The notes: generated by a model from the letters alone, not told the origin. A DNA stretch of 64,000 bases from Falsarthrobacter nasiphocae (GCF_031456275.1 NZ_JAVDUI010000001.1:1942965-2006964); one strand, 5' to 3'. Positions 19,429 to 29,217 are shown, numbered from the stretch's first letter. Made by a program: numbers and translations.

Positions 19429-22400
19429 GGATCCTCTCCCTCACCCTGACCGGCATCGGCCCATTCGCTGGGACCGAGTCCGTGGATTTCCGCCACTTTG
19501 CTGACACCGGCCTGTTCCTCTTGCGCGGGGACACGGGCGCGGGCAAGTCCACCGTGCTCAACGCGCTCGTCTACGGGCTCTACGGCACCACCAAAGATGC
19601 CAACCCGCGCCTCGTCTCTGACCACAAGGCGCCGGAGACGGAGCCCAGCGTCGTCGTCGAGTTCGCGGTCGGTGACGCGGAATACCGCATCGAGCGTGTG
19701 CCGGCATGGTCCCGCCCCAAGCGGCGCGGCCAGGGGATCACGGCCGAGCGCACGCGCGGTGCCCTCTTCCGGCGCACGGGCGGCGCCTGGGAGGACGTGA
19801 CGAGCAACCAGCAGGAGATCGGCAAGGCCGTCACCGAGATCGTGGGCCTGACCCGGGAGCAGTTCCTCCAGGTCGTCCTCCTTCAGCAGGGCCGCTTCGC
19901 CCGGTTCCTCATGGCGGATGACAAGGAGCGGCGGGAGATCCTCGAGCGCCTCTTCGCAGCCGAGCCCTACGCGCACATTCAGGAGCGCCTCCGCGAGAAG
20001 GCCCGCGAGCTTCGGGAGGGCGTCGAGGGGGAGCTCGCGGCACGGGAGGCCCACGCGGCGGCCGCCCGCGGACACGCAGAGGAGGCCCTTCGGTGGGGGC
20101 TCCGGCCTTCCCCCGTCCAAGAGGACGAGGGCCCGGACGGGATCCGTGAGGAACCCGCCTGGGACGCGGCAGAACTGGCGGGAGCGCTCGGGGAGGAGGC
20201 TGTCCGCCAGGCGAGCGCGTCCGAGGACGCGCGGGCGGCGGCCGAACGAGCCGAGTCCGAGCTCACGAGGCATGCTGCCCTCCTGACGAGCCTGAGGGAC
20301 TGGGCGCGGGTCATCGAGGCCGCTGACCGCCTCGCCGAGGGCGCGGAGGCCGCCGCCGCGTCGGAGGGCGCCCTCGCCCGTCATCGCCGGGCGGAGACGG
20401 TCATGGGCGCGGTCGAGGCCGCTCGGCGAGAGGCCGCAGAGGCGCAGACCCGAGGAGAGGAGGCAGACCGGGCCGCCGCCTCGCTGGCGGAGGCCCGCAG
20501 CCTCGTCCCCGAGTGGGCGGCCGGTGATTCAGAAGCCGAGGCCCAGGCACAGGCCTGGGAAGAGCGGGCCGAGCGTGTGCGGGAAGCCGTTCGCCTCGGT
20601 GAGCTCATCCTGCGCCGGGACACTGCGCGTGTGACGGCGGGGTCCGCGGTGGAGGACGCCCGAACGGGAGCCACGCGAGCCGCCCAGGGCGCGGCTGAGG
20701 CGGACGAAGCCGCCGCGGCGGCCCTGGAGCGCCACGCAGCCCTGGCGGCTGCCATCGGAGACCCGACCGCCGCCGCCCACGCCGTCACCACAGCCGCCGA
20801 GCGCGTGGACGTCGCGGGCCGCGCCGAGGCAGCCGAACAGGCCTGCCGCGCCGGGGAGGAGAGGCTCGGGCGCGCCTCCGCCGAAGAGGCCGTCGCCCTC
20901 GAGGCCCTGGCCGTCATCCGCCGCCGGTTCGCGGAGCAGGTCGCCCCTCGGCTCGCCGCCCAGCTCCAGGACGGCGAGCCATGCCTCGTGTGCGGCTCCG
21001 TCGAGCACCCCGAGCCCGCCGCCTACGCCGCAGAGGGCTCCGGCGTCACCGAAGCCGAGATCGAGTCCGCCGAGACCGAGCTGACGGAACGCCGCCACGC
21101 CCGGGAGGGGGCGCACAGGGACCTGGAACGAGCCCGCGAGCGGCTCGCCGGGCTCAACGACCAGCTGGGAGGGGCGAGCCGTTCCGAGCTCGAGGCCCAG
21201 CTCGCCTCCGCCCAAGCACAGGCGGAGGAGATCCAGACACGCCAGGCGGCCGCCGAGGCCGCCGCGGGCGAGGCCACGGCCGCACAGGCGGATGCGCAGC
21301 GGGCTCAACTCGCCTCAGCGGAGGCGGCCGCTCGCCTCGCCGCCGCAGACGCCGCACACGCCGCAGCGCGGGCCGAACTGGACCGCGCCCTCGAGGACTG
21401 GCTGACCGCCGCCGCCGAGGCCGGCTGGCCAGGCGCGGAAGCGGCAGCCGGACTCCCCGAGGCCACGCCGGTGGCCGCCGCGGCAGCCGGACTCCCCGAG
21501 GCCACGCCGGTGGCCGCCGCGGGAGCCGCGCGAGACGAGCTCGCCTCGGCGGCCGCGCTCCTGGCCTCCTCCGCGGTGGCCGCTCGCGCCTGCGAGACAG
21601 CCCGCACGCGTGCCCAGGACGCGCAAGAACGAGCCTCAGCAGCGGCGGCCGCGCAGACCGCTCGCCTCAAGGAGTCCGCCTTCGCGGATGCCGAGGATGC
21701 CGCGAACAGTCTCCTGTCCCCGGAGGCCGTCCGGGAGGCTGAGGAGCGAGTCGCCTGCCGGGACCGAGACAGGCACCGCGTTCGGGACGCCATCGCAGGG
21801 GCGGCCGGAGTCTCACGGGACACCGCCTGGCAGCCGTCACCGGAGGTCCGCGCAGCCCTCGAGGGCTGCGTCGAGGGCCGCCCAGACGGTCAGGACATCC
21901 CATGGCGGCCGGCCTGGGCCCTCGCCCTCGGCCAGGCCGAGGCCACAGGTGCCCGGCTCGCGCGGGCACGCCGCATCCTCGCCCTGCGCCGCGATGCGCT
22001 CGTCCGCCGCCACGCGGCCGTCGCGAGCCTCGCGGTGCAGGCTCGCCGCACAGCGGACGCCCTCCAGGACATCGACGATCGCCTCGGGCCCGCGCTCGAG
22101 GCCCTGCAGCGCGTCAGCGCGCTCGCGGAGACAGCCAATGGCCGCGGCCCTGACAATGAGCGGCGCATGGCCCTCCAGGCGTTCGTGCTCGCGAGCCGGC
22201 TCGAGGACATCGCCGCTGCAGCCAGCCAGATCCTCCACGAGATGTCCGGACGTTACGAGATTGTCTACGACGACACGAAAAAGGGCCTCAAGGAGGCAGG
22301 CCTCGGGTTGGCCGTGGTCGATCACTGGACCCTGGCCAGCCGCGCCCCCGAGAGCCTGTCCGGCGGCGAGATGTTCATGGCCTCTCTCTCCCTGGCACTC

Positions 22401-22661
22401 GGACTCGCGCGGGTCGTCCAAGAGGAGAGCGGAGGCATCGAGCTGGGGACGCTCTTCATTGACGAAGGCTTCGGCTCCCTCGACGCGGAGACACTGGACA
22501 CAGTCATGGAGCAGATCGAGGCGCTCAGAGCGGACGGCGGGCGGACCATCGGTATCGTGTCGCATGTGACTGAAATGCACGGACGGATCGGGCACCAGAT
22601 TATGGTGAGCAAGACCCAACGGGGGTCCACACTGTCGACCCGCTCGGACGCGGGCGTATGA
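19425..22661 (+). CDS. sbcC: Exonuclease SbcCD subunit C (SMC-like ATPase)
   Basis: A 1078-residue Rad50-like ATPase. The N-terminal lobe has Walker A GDTGAGKST and the Q-loop region QVVLLQQGRFARFLMAD. Long Ala/Glu-rich coiled coils flank a zinc hook, Cys520-Leu-Val-Cys523, near mid-protein. The C-terminal lobe carries the signature LSGGEMFMASLSLALGLARV and Walker B TLFIDEGFGSLD. In the second coiled coil, about residues 673-698, a 13-residue unit is repeated in tandem. Overlaps sbcD and the downstream MFS gene by 4 bp each. Confidence 0.95.
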   Translation: MRILSLTLTGIGPFAGTESVDFRHFADTGLFLLRGDTGAGKSTVLNALVYGLYGTTKDANPRLVSDHKAPETEPSVVVEFAVGDAEYRIERVPAWSRPKRRGQGITAERTRGALFRRTGGAWEDVTSNQQEIGKAVTEIVGLTREQFLQVVLLQQGRFARFLMADDKERREILERLFAAEPYAHIQERLREKARELREGVEGELAAREAHAAAARGHAEEALRWGLRPSPVQEDEGPDGIREEPAWDAAELAGALGEEAVRQASASEDARAAAERAESELTRHAALLTSLRDWARVIEAADRLAEGAEAAAASEGALARHRRAETVMGAVEAARREAAEAQTRGEEADRAAASLAEARSLVPEWAAGDSEAEAQAQAWEERAERVREAVRLGELILRRDTARVTAGSAVEDARTGATRAAQGAAEADEAAAAALERHAALAAAIGDPTAAAHAVTTAAERVDVAGRAEAAEQACRAGEERLGRASAEEAVALEALAVIRRRFAEQVAPRLAAQLQDGEPCLVCGSVEHPEPAAYAAEGSGVTEAEIESAETELTERRHAREGAHRDLERARERLAGLNDQLGGASRSELEAQLASAQAQAEEIQTRQAAAEAAAGEATAAQADAQRAQLASAEAAARLAAADAAHAAARAELDRALEDWLTAAAEAGWPGAEAAAGLPEATPVAAAAAGLPEATPVAAAGAARDELASAAALLASSAVAARACETARTRAQDAQERASAAAAAQTARLKESAFADAEDAANSLLSPEAVREAEERVACRDRDRHRVRDAIAGAAGVSRDTAWQPSPEVRAALEGCVEGRPDGQDIPWRPAWALALGQAEATGARLARARRILALRRDALVRRHAAVASLAVQARRTADALQDIDDRLGPALEALQRVSALAETANGRGPDNERRMALQAFVLASRLEDIAAAASQILHEMSGRYEIVYDDTKKGLKEAGLGLAVVDHWTLASRAPESLSGGEMFMASLSLALGLARVVQEESGGIELGTLFIDEGFGSLDAETLDTVMEQIEALRADGGRTIGIVSHVTEMHGRIGHQIMVSKTQRGSTLSTRSDAGV
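21441..21522 (+). repeat. In-frame tandem repeat, 39-bp period, about 2.1 copies
   Basis: Two identical 39-bp units encode LPEATPVAAAAAG-like repeats inside the SbcC coiled-coil region. The Pro in each copy should break the helix. Exact identity suggests a recent slippage duplication. Confidence 0.9.
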
Positions 22662-23923
22662 CCGCCCCCGCCGGCAAGATCGACTCCGCAGAATCCCCCT
22701 TCGCCGCATTCCGAACACTCTTCGCTGCGGCGTCCCGCCCGTTCCTCCTCGGTTCGGCCCTCGGGCGCATCCCGCAGGCCATGATGGCGGTCGGCACCCT
22801 GACGTACATTCCCAGTGTCGGGGGCAGCTACGCCCTCGCGGGCCTGGCCTCGGCCTCCGTCGGGATCGGCTCCGCCGTTGGTGCGCCGCTCTTCGGGCGC
22901 CTCGTCGACCGCCGCGGGCCCAGGGGAGTGCTCCTCGTGTTCGCGATCATCCAAGCCGTCGCCTTCCTCGCCTATCTCCTCTCGGCGCCCGTGCTCGTCC
23001 ACGCGCAGACCGCCTGGGCCCAGACCCTGCTCCTCCTGCACTCCGCCGTCATCGGGGCTGCCTGCCCGCAGATCGGAGCCGTGGCGCGGGTCGTCTGGCG
23101 CAAGACCTTCGGGTCGGGTTCCCGCATGGGAACGGCCATGTCCTACGAGAGCACCGTGGACGAGCTCTCCTTCGTCGTCGGTCCCGTGCTCGTCGGAGCC
23201 CTCGCCACCGTCGTCACCCCCGCCGCGCCGATGATCGTCTCCGCCCTGTGGGTCCTCGCGTCCGTCATCGTCCTCGTCCGCAGCCTGCCCCGCACCGGGA
23301 CCCAGACCGAGAGCGCCGGGCCCGCTCGACTCACGGGATGGGTCATGACACAGATTGTGCTGTGCACGCTCGGCATGATCTCGATGGGCACGATCTTCGG
23401 CGGGACCCTGACCGCCCTCCTGCCGTTCACCCACGAGCACGGCCTTCCAGACGGCGCGGGCCTCCTCTACGGAGCGCTGTCCCTCACCTCGGCCATCGTC
23501 GCCGTCTCCATGCCGTTCTGGGCCCCGCGCGTCCCCAAGGAGGCCCGCTGGGCCGGGGCGGGCGCGCTCCTCGTCGTCTTCGCGCTCATCGCCTACGGGG
23601 CGACGAGCATCGGGGGCATGCTCGTGGCGCTGCTCCTCATGGGCCTGCCCGTCGGCGCCACGATGGTGACGATCTTCGAGACAGCCGGCGAGGAGACGCC
23701 CGCGGGAGTGCTAGCCACAGTCATGACCGTTCTCGGCAGCGGAATCGTCCTGGGCACCTCGCTCTCCTCCGCCGCGGCGGGAGCCCTCGCCGACGAGGCA
23801 GGCAGCGGTGCGGCGTTCGGAGTTGCCGTCGCGGGCGCGGCGGGCATCCTCATCACGGGCGCCGTGCAGGCCGCCCTCCACTGGGCGCACGCCCGCCGGG
23901 CGACGGGCGGCAACGAGCGGTAG
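22658..23923 (+). CDS. Major facilitator superfamily transporter
   Basis: A 421-residue protein with about 12 hydrophobic segments. The cytoplasmic loop between helices 2 and 3 reads GAPLFGRLVDRRGPRGVLL, a recognisable MFS signature (G-x-x-x-D-R-x-G-R-R type). Loop 6-7 is short (LPRTGTQTES). Substrate unknown; drug-efflux-like members share this size. ATG overlaps the sbcC stop by 4 bp, so it is likely co-expressed with sbcDC, although a functional link is not evident. Confidence 0.88.
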   Translation: MTAPAGKIDSAESPFAAFRTLFAAASRPFLLGSALGRIPQAMMAVGTLTYIPSVGGSYALAGLASASVGIGSAVGAPLFGRLVDRRGPRGVLLVFAIIQAVAFLAYLLSAPVLVHAQTAWAQTLLLLHSAVIGAACPQIGAVARVVWRKTFGSGSRMGTAMSYESTVDELSFVVGPVLVGALATVVTPAAPMIVSALWVLASVIVLVRSLPRTGTQTESAGPARLTGWVMTQIVLCTLGMISMGTIFGGTLTALLPFTHEHGLPDGAGLLYGALSLTSAIVAVSMPFWAPRVPKEARWAGAGALLVVFALIAYGATSIGGMLVALLLMGLPVGATMVTIFETAGEETPAGVLATVMTVLGSGIVLGTSLSSAAAGALADEAGSGAAFGVAVAGAAGILITGAVQAALHWAHARRATGGNER

Positions 23924-23944
23924 GCTCCCCGCACTGACCCGCCC

Positions 23945-24026
23945 CCTCCCGGGAGCCCGTTGCGCCTCCCGCCAGACGGTCGCCCCGTCGCGCCAGTCCG
24001 TTGCCCCCTCCCGCTAGCCCGTTGCG
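23945..24026 (+). repeat. Four degenerate tandem copies of a 20-21-bp unit
   Basis: Between the MFS gene and the hydrolase lie four imperfect units of the form tCCCGcyAGcCCGTTGC, beginning near 23947, 23967, 23988 and 24009. Copies 1 and 4 are most alike (AGCCCGTTGCG). No ORF. Confidence 0.6.
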
Positions 24027-24076
24027 AGGCGAGTTTCAACCAAAGAACGCGTTCCGGGCGTGCGAAACCCGCCTCG
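24025..24076. terminator. Candidate bidirectional terminator between convergent genes
   Basis: CGAGGCGAGTTTC at 24025-24037 pairs with GAAACCCGCCTCG at 24064-24076 (13 bp, one mismatch). The 26-nt loop contains the 10-bp palindrome GAACGCGTTC. Confidence 0.5.
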
Positions 24077-24104
24077 GAACGGGAGGGGAGAGTCCGGCCG
24101 GACC

Positions 24105-24815
24105 CTATCCGCCCAGAGCGTCGACGACGGCCTTCCGCAGCTCCCGGCTCGGCAGAACCGAGACGTGGTCCCGCCCTTGGACGACAAGGCCGTCCGGGTC
24201 CGAGGTGCCGAAAAGGCGGGCGGCAGCCTTGACCTCCGCCGGCATGAGCGCCAGCTGGTCCTGGGAGCCGGCAGCCACGAGAACCAGCTGCTCCGGCGGA
24301 CCTTCGGCCGCCAGGCGCTCGGCCCCGTTGAACGGGTCCTCGGCCGCGGCCTTGACGACGGCCTCGAGCCGCCGCTGCGCCTCGTCGTCGCCCGCCGCGT
24401 CAGTGGCCTTCGCCAGGAAGAGGGTCGACTCGTTCGTCACGCCCTCGGCCAGGTCCGCGAGATGGTCCCGGCGGGGCACCCCCGCGAGGACGAGTCGGCG
24501 AACCCCGGCATCCGGCATGAGGGCCAACTCCCACGCGAGAGTGGAGCCCAGCGAATAGCCCGCCACGTCCACGCTGCCCGTCTCACGTCGGGCGGCCTCG
24601 GCCTGATCAGCCGCCCACGAGAGGAGGTCCGCTCGGGTTTGCGGCAGGGGCGCCTCGCTCGAGCCGTGGCCGGGCAGGTCCGGCGCGATGACACGCCTGC
24701 CCGCCTGCTCCAGGGCGCGGATCCACCCCGGCTGGCCGAAGGTCTCCTCGGCCGTCGAGGCGAAGCCGTGCAGCAGCAGGACGGGAGGCTGTCCGGTCTG
24801 CCCGGTTGCAGTCAC
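24105..24815 (-). CDS. Alpha/beta-fold hydrolase
   Basis: A 236-residue alpha/beta hydrolase. Oxyanion region LLLHGFASTAEE, DLPGHGSS, nucleophile elbow GYSLGS (Ser), and a C-terminal catalytic His in QGRDHVSVLPS; the acid is probably the Asp of SDPDGLVV. It resembles MenH/carboxylesterase-like enzymes, but the substrate cannot be assigned. GTG 24815 lies 11 bp after the mqo stop, so the two are probably co-transcribed. Confidence 0.85.
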   Translation of the reverse strand: MTATGQTGQPPVLLLHGFASTAEETFGQPGWIRALEQAGRRVIAPDLPGHGSSEAPLPQTRADLLSWAADQAEAARRETGSVDVAGYSLGSTLAWELALMPDAGVRRLVLAGVPRRDHLADLAEGVTNESTLFLAKATDAAGDDEAQRRLEAVVKAAAEDPFNGAERLAAEGPPEQLVLVAAGSQDQLALMPAEVKAAARLFGTSDPDGLVVQGRDHVSVLPSRELRKAVVDALGG

Positions 24816-24826
24816 TGGCCGGCCCG

Positions 24827-26344
24827 TCAGGACGTGAGGCCGAGGGCCTCGTTGGTGGACGCCGTGACCTCATCGAGGAGATCAGGGTGCTCGTTGAGCT
24901 TCTTTCCGTAGGACGGGATGATCTCGCGCAGGCGCTCCTCGTACCGCGGGAAGTCCGTGCCGAAGCAGCGGCGAATGAGCTCGATCATGATCGGTGCGGC
25001 CGTGGACGCTCCCGGGGACGCGCCGAGCAGTGCGGCAAGCGAGCCGTCGGCGGACGTGATGAGCTCGGTGCCGAACTGGAGGATGCCGCCCTTCTGGGGG
25101 TCCTTCTTGATGACCTGGACGCGCTGACCGGCGGTGATGAGCTCCCACTGGCCCTTCTGCGCGGCGGGCGCGAAGTCCTTGAGCGCCGCGATGCGAGAGT
25201 CCTGGCTCTTGAGGACCTCAGTGACGAGGTACTTCGTCAGGTCCACGTTGTCCTTGGCCACGGCGAGCATCGGGACGATGTTCTGCGGGCGCAGGGACAG
25301 CGGCAGGTCAAGGAAGGAGCCGCCCTTGAGGAACTTCGTGGAGAACCCGGCGAACGGGCCGAACATGAGGGCGCGCTTGCCGTTGACGAAGCGGGTGTCG
25401 AGGTGCGGCACGGACATCGGCGGGGCTCCAACCTGCGCCTGGCCGTAGACCTTGGCGGCGTGCTGGGCCACGATGGACTCGTCGGTGCACCGCAGGAACT
25501 GCCCCGAGATGGGGAACCCTGCGAAGCCCTTGCCCTCGGGGATCCCGGACTTCTGCAGGAGGGGAAGGGCGCCGCCGCCGGCGCCGACGAAGACGAAGCG
25601 CGCCCGGATGCGGCGCTCCTCGTTCGTGTCGAGGTGCTTGACGAGGACGGTCCACGTGCCGTCCGCGTTGCGGGTGACGTCCTTGGCCTGGACCCGGTAC
25701 TCGACCTGGCCGCCGCGCTCGCTGAGGGCAGCGACGAGCTTGCGGGTCAGGGCACCGAAATCGACGTCCGTGCCGCCCTTGAACCGCGACATGGCGAGGC
25801 GGGTGCCGGGGGTGCGGCCCTCCATGATGAGCGGCGCCCAGGAGCGGATGACCTCCGGGTCCTCGGTGTGCTCCATGTCCCGGAAGAGCGGCTCGGCCGA
25901 GAACGCCTCGTAGCGGGCGCGGAGGTAGTCGGCGTGCGCGTCGCCCCAGACGAAGCTTGCGTGGGGGATGGGATTGACGAAGGAGCTGGGGTCCGTGAGC
26001 CGTCCGCTGCGGACGAGGTGGGACCAGTACTGGCGGGTCACCTGGAACTGCTCGTTGATCGCGAGGGCCTTGGCGGTGCTCACGGTGCCGTCGGCGTTCT
26101 GGGGCGCGTAGTTGAGCTCGCAGAGGGCGGCGTGGCCCGTGCCTGCGTTGTTCCACGGCGCGGAGGACTCCGTGCCCGGGCGGTCCTCCATCTCGATGAG
26201 GCGGATCTGAAGGTTCGGGTCCACCTCCTGCAGCATCGTGCCGAGAGTGGCGCTCATAATGCCGGCTCCGAGGAGCAGGACGTCGGTGAATTCTTCCGTG
26301 GGCTGTTCAGCGCTCAACGCAGTTCCTAACCGGTCTTCAGTCAT
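24827..26344 (-). CDS. mqo: Malate:quinone oxidoreductase
   Basis: A 505-residue FAD-dependent peripheral membrane enzyme that oxidises malate to oxaloacetate and reduces quinone, the usual malate oxidation route in many actinobacteria. The N-terminal dinucleotide site is [16 protein letters not shown], followed by the family-specific [18 protein letters not shown] and, near the C-terminus, [15 protein letters not shown]. Full length. A weak upstream TACGCT box occurs 18 nt before the ATG. Confidence 0.96.
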   Translation of the reverse strand: MTEDRLGTALSAEQPTEEFTDVLLLGAGIMSATLGTMLQEVDPNLQIRLIEMEDRPGTESSAPWNNAGTGHAALCELNYAPQNADGTVSTAKALAINEQFQVTRQYWSHLVRSGRLTDPSSFVNPIPHASFVWGDAHADYLRARYEAFSAEPLFRDMEHTEDPEVIRSWAPLIMEGRTPGTRLAMSRFKGGTDVDFGALTRKLVAALSERGGQVEYRVQAKDVTRNADGTWTVLVKHLDTNEERRIRARFVFVGAGGGALPLLQKSGIPEGKGFAGFPISGQFLRCTDESIVAQHAAKVYGQAQVGAPPMSVPHLDTRFVNGKRALMFGPFAGFSTKFLKGGSFLDLPLSLRPQNIVPMLAVAKDNVDLTKYLVTEVLKSQDSRIAALKDFAPAAQKGQWELITAGQRVQVIKKDPQKGGILQFGTELITSADGSLAALLGASPGASTAAPIMIELIRRCFGTDFPRYEERLREIIPSYGKKLNEHPDLLDEVTASTNEALGLTS

Positions 26345-26431
26345 GAGGGGGTGTTTCTTTCAGCGTACTCTCGTCGGCCGCGGCGGGCGGAATCACGACG
26401 ACGGGGCCTTGCGGCGGTGGTCTGCCGCGGG

Positions 26432-28093
26432 TCAGGTGTACCGGACGGAGCTCAGCACCTCGTCGAGGACGGGCGAGGCCGGGACACCTTGGACGTCCGG
26501 GGAGGTCGCGAGCGCGGAGACGGGGACGACGAGAGGCACGGCCGGGGCGAGCACGGCAAGCCTGTCGCCGATGTCGCCATAGGCCTCGAGCCGCTCGTCC
26601 GCATCCGTGAGGACCTGGGCGCGCTGGAGCGCCTCGGTGAGGTCGGCATCGGCGACCCCGAATTCGGCCCGTCCGTTGAGGAAGAGGGCTGTGACGAAGT
26701 AGCCGGGGTCGAGGAAGCCGCCGTTGAGGCCGCCGAGGTGGAACCCGCGCTGCCGCCGGGCGAGCATCTGCGCCTCGTACCCGGCGGTCCAGGGGATGGG
26801 GACGGGCTTGATGTTCAGGCCCGCGGCCTGGAGCTGCCTGGCCAGGAGCGCGTAGGTGCGCTCGGGGTACGGCAGGTAGAGGCGCGGCGCACCCGTGGGG
26901 TAGACGAACTCGATGGTCTCGCCCTTGTAGCCGGCGTCCTTGAGGGCGGAGGGGGCGTCGTCGGCGGTGACGGGGCGCTCGCCGGCGGGCCGCTGGGGGT
27001 TGCGCACGCGCAGGCGGGGCGGGAAGAAGCTGTCCGCCACCTTGGTGCCGTTGAGGAACTGGCCGGGGATGAGCGGCTGCTTCGAGATGAGGTCCGCGAC
27101 GATGCGCCGGATGCGGGGCTTGGCGAGGACCGGGTGGGCCGCGTTCATGCCGAGATACAGGAGGGAGTACGGGTCTCGGGTGAGGGTGGGCTTGGCGTTG
27201 CGGGCCAGGCTCGCGGCCATGCGGGGCGTGACGAGGTCGATGACGTCGACCTTCTCCGTCAGGAGCGCGTCGAGCCGGCTCCACTCCTCGGGGTGGACGC
27301 TGAAGTCGATTCCGGTCACCGCGATGGGGGCCTGCGAGTTCTCGGTGAAGCGGGCGAGTGCGGCGGCCTTCGTCGTCGCCCTCTGAACCGTGAAGGGGCC
27401 CGTGCCCACGGGGAGGCAGGACTCGGGGGTGGTCTCAAGGCGAGTGGCCTGCGCGACCCGCTCGCGGGTCTGCGCGGGGGAGAGGACGCCGAACCCGATG
27501 TGGGAGAGGGCGGGGATGATGCCCGCGATGGGGCGGCGGAGCTTGAGCTCGAGGACGCGCTCGCCGAGGATGTCGCAGCCCTCGTAGAGGGAGGACTCGC
27601 CCTCGTGGGCGTGCGCGCGGAAGACAGCCCGGAAGGCGTTGGCCGGGTTGAGCGCGACGGCCTGCTCGGGCAGGCGGTAGAGGCGCTCGAAGGTGTCGCG
27701 CACGGCTGCCGGCGTCAGGGGGGAGCCGTCGTGGAACACGAGCCCGGAGCGCAGGGTGAAGCGCACTCGGTCCCCGGACTCGGCGATCGAGAAGGACTCG
27801 GCGAGGAGAGGGGTCGGGGCGCCCGTGGCCGCGTCCGTCCCCACGAGGGTCTGGACGGCCTGGCGGATGACTCGCTGCGACTCGATGTCGTTCGCGAGCG
27901 CCGGGTCCAGCGACGCGATGGGTGCTGGCAGGCCGAAGCGGAGGCGGCGCTCGACGGCGGGGCGGGAGTCGCTCGGCGGGACGACCTTCGGCGCGCAGGC
28001 CGCGAGGGCGGGTCCAGCCGCAAGAGCGAGGGAGCCTCCGAGGAAGAGGCGACGGGTCACCTGGTCGCGGTGGGGCCGCTCGGCTCCGGTCAC
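26432..28093 (-). CDS. ABC transporter solute-binding lipoprotein, family 5 (peptide/nickel type)
   Basis: A 553-residue extracytoplasmic protein. The N-terminus has a twin-arginine motif TRRLFLGG, a hydrophobic core and a lipobox LAAC, predicting Tat export and lipid anchoring. The mature part matches SBP_bac_5: GLVFHDGSPLTPAAVRDTFER, VGTGPFTV and LYLGMNAAHPVLAKPRIRRIV. Start GTG 28093 has GAAAGCAGG upstream; a GTG 11 codons later would shorten the Tat n-region. No permease or ATPase gene is adjacent, so its transporter partner is elsewhere or it acts otherwise. tRNA-Leu lies just upstream. Confidence 0.88.
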   Translation of the reverse strand: MTGAERPHRDQVTRRLFLGGSLALAAGPALAACAPKVVPPSDSRPAVERRLRFGLPAPIASLDPALANDIESQRVIRQAVQTLVGTDAATGAPTPLLAESFSIAESGDRVRFTLRSGLVFHDGSPLTPAAVRDTFERLYRLPEQAVALNPANAFRAVFRAHAHEGESSLYEGCDILGERVLELKLRRPIAGIIPALSHIGFGVLSPAQTRERVAQATRLETTPESCLPVGTGPFTVQRATTKAAALARFTENSQAPIAVTGIDFSVHPEEWSRLDALLTEKVDVIDLVTPRMAASLARNAKPTLTRDPYSLLYLGMNAAHPVLAKPRIRRIVADLISKQPLIPGQFLNGTKVADSFFPPRLRVRNPQRPAGERPVTADDAPSALKDAGYKGETIEFVYPTGAPRLYLPYPERTYALLARQLQAAGLNIKPVPIPWTAGYEAQMLARRQRGFHLGGLNGGFLDPGYFVTALFLNGRAEFGVADADLTEALQRAQVLTDADERLEAYGDIGDRLAVLAPAVPLVVPVSALATSPDVQGVPASPVLDEVLSSVRYT

Positions 28094-28166
28094 GGGCGCA
28101 CCTGCTTTCTCGATGACGTGGCCGCGTGCCGCCGCTTGCCGCGGGAGACGTAAGCCGGGTACTGGG

Positions 28167-28248
<82 letters not shown>

Positions 28249-28258
28249 GCAATTTCCC

Positions 28259-28287
28259 AGAGTACACGAGGGGGTACGCGCGGACAC
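28259..28287 (-). promoter_or_regulatory. Candidate tRNA-Leu promoter
   Basis: On the minus strand GTGTCC, 17 bp, TACTCT, about 10 bp before the tRNA 5' end. The -10 fits; the -35 is weak. Confidence 0.35.
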
Positions 28288-28323
28288 GGGAGGCCCTCGG
28301 GGGTGGCGCTGCCCGGTGTGGCC

Positions 28324-28812
28324 TTAGCCCTGCGGGGAGTCCAGCCCGAGTTCGCGGCGCAGGCGCGCCACGTGGCCGGTGGCCTTGACGTTGTAGAGCG
28401 CGAGCTCCACGCGCCCCTCGGGGTCGATGACGATGGTCGAGCGGATGAGCCCCACCGTGGTGCGCCCGTAGGAGGACTTCTCGCCCCAGGCGCCGTAGGC
28501 GCTGGCGATCTCGTGGTCCGGATCGGAGAGGAGCGGGAAGGTCAGGGACTCGTTCTCCGCGAAGCGGCGGAGGGCCTCGGGGGAGTCGGGCGAGACGCCG
28601 AGCACGGTGAAGCCCTCCTTGGTGAAGGAGCCCAGGTGGTCGCGGAAGTCGCACGCCTGCTTCGTGCAGCCCGGCGTGGAGGCCTTCGGGTAGAAGTACA
28701 GGATGACTCGGCGGCCCGCGAGGCTCGCGAGGTCGACGGTCTCGCCCAGCGCGTCCTGGGCGGTGAAGGCGGGGGCGGTCTGTCCGGGCTCAATAAGGGT
28801 GCGTTCCGTCAT
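28324..28812 (-). CDS. bcp: Peroxiredoxin, BCP/PrxQ family
   Basis: A 162-residue thiol peroxidase that reduces hydroperoxides. The peroxidatic Cys49 is in YPKASTPGCTKQACDFRD and Cys54, five residues on, is the expected resolving Cys of atypical 2-Cys PrxQ. The fold continues with GVSPDSPEALRRFAENESLTFPLLSD and the conserved Arg in GLIRSTIVID. ATG 28812 is chosen with a TATGGT box 7 nt upstream; an ATG four codons earlier is possible. Confidence 0.93.
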   Translation of the reverse strand: MTERTLIEPGQTAPAFTAQDALGETVDLASLAGRRVILYFYPKASTPGCTKQACDFRDHLGSFTKEGFTVLGVSPDSPEALRRFAENESLTFPLLSDPDHEIASAYGAWGEKSSYGRTTVGLIRSTIVIDPEGRVELALYNVKATGHVARLRRELGLDSPQG

Positions 28813-28939
28813 GCCATCCACCATAGTGGCCGTTTCGCAACGGGTGGCCGCCCCCGGACGGGCTGCGGCCCACGCGCGCTGCCGCCCCCGAACGCGAGAA
28901 TGCCGGGCTCTTCGCTGTGAAGAACCCGGCACTTCCGGT

Positions 28940-29015
28940 TGGTGCGCCCCCCGGGACTCGAACCCGGAACCCATTGATTAAGAGTCAATTGCTCTGCCAG
29001 TTGAGCTAGAGGCGC
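28940..29015 (-). tRNA. tRNA-Lys (anticodon CTT)
   Basis: A 76-nt gene with encoded CCA. Acceptor GCGCCTC/GGGGCGC, anticodon stem TTGAC/.TCAA around CTCTTAA, T-loop GGTTCGAGTCC. Reads AAG. Confidence 0.95.
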
Positions 29016-29066
29016 ATCGTTACTCTGCTCTGCGGTGTTTCCCGCGGCGCCGTGCAACGAAGAAAG

Positions 29067-29095
29067 ACTCTACCAGGGTTTTGGGGCGCGTGCAA
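29067..29095 (-). promoter_or_regulatory. Promoter of tRNA-Lys
   Basis: On the minus strand TTGCAC, 17 bp, TAGAGT. The same layout (TTGCAT, 17 bp, TAGAGT) precedes tRNA-Gln in this window, which supports both. Confidence 0.65.
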
Positions 29096-29217
29096 AACGG
29101 GGCTCTCCCGTTCGGGAGCGGACTCCTGGGAGGACTGTCCCCAGCGCCCGGCGGCCCGTCCCGTGAGGGGATTCATGGGCGCGCCTCGGGCGGCCCAGCG
29201 CCCCGCGATCCCCGCCG

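Noticed and set aside
21441-21522. Repeat as CRISPR or transposon footprint
   Set aside because: In-frame tandem duplication inside sbcC with no target-site duplication or spacer.
23945-24026. Possible CRISPR-like array
   Set aside because: Units are 20-21 bp, adjacent, degenerate and without unique spacers.
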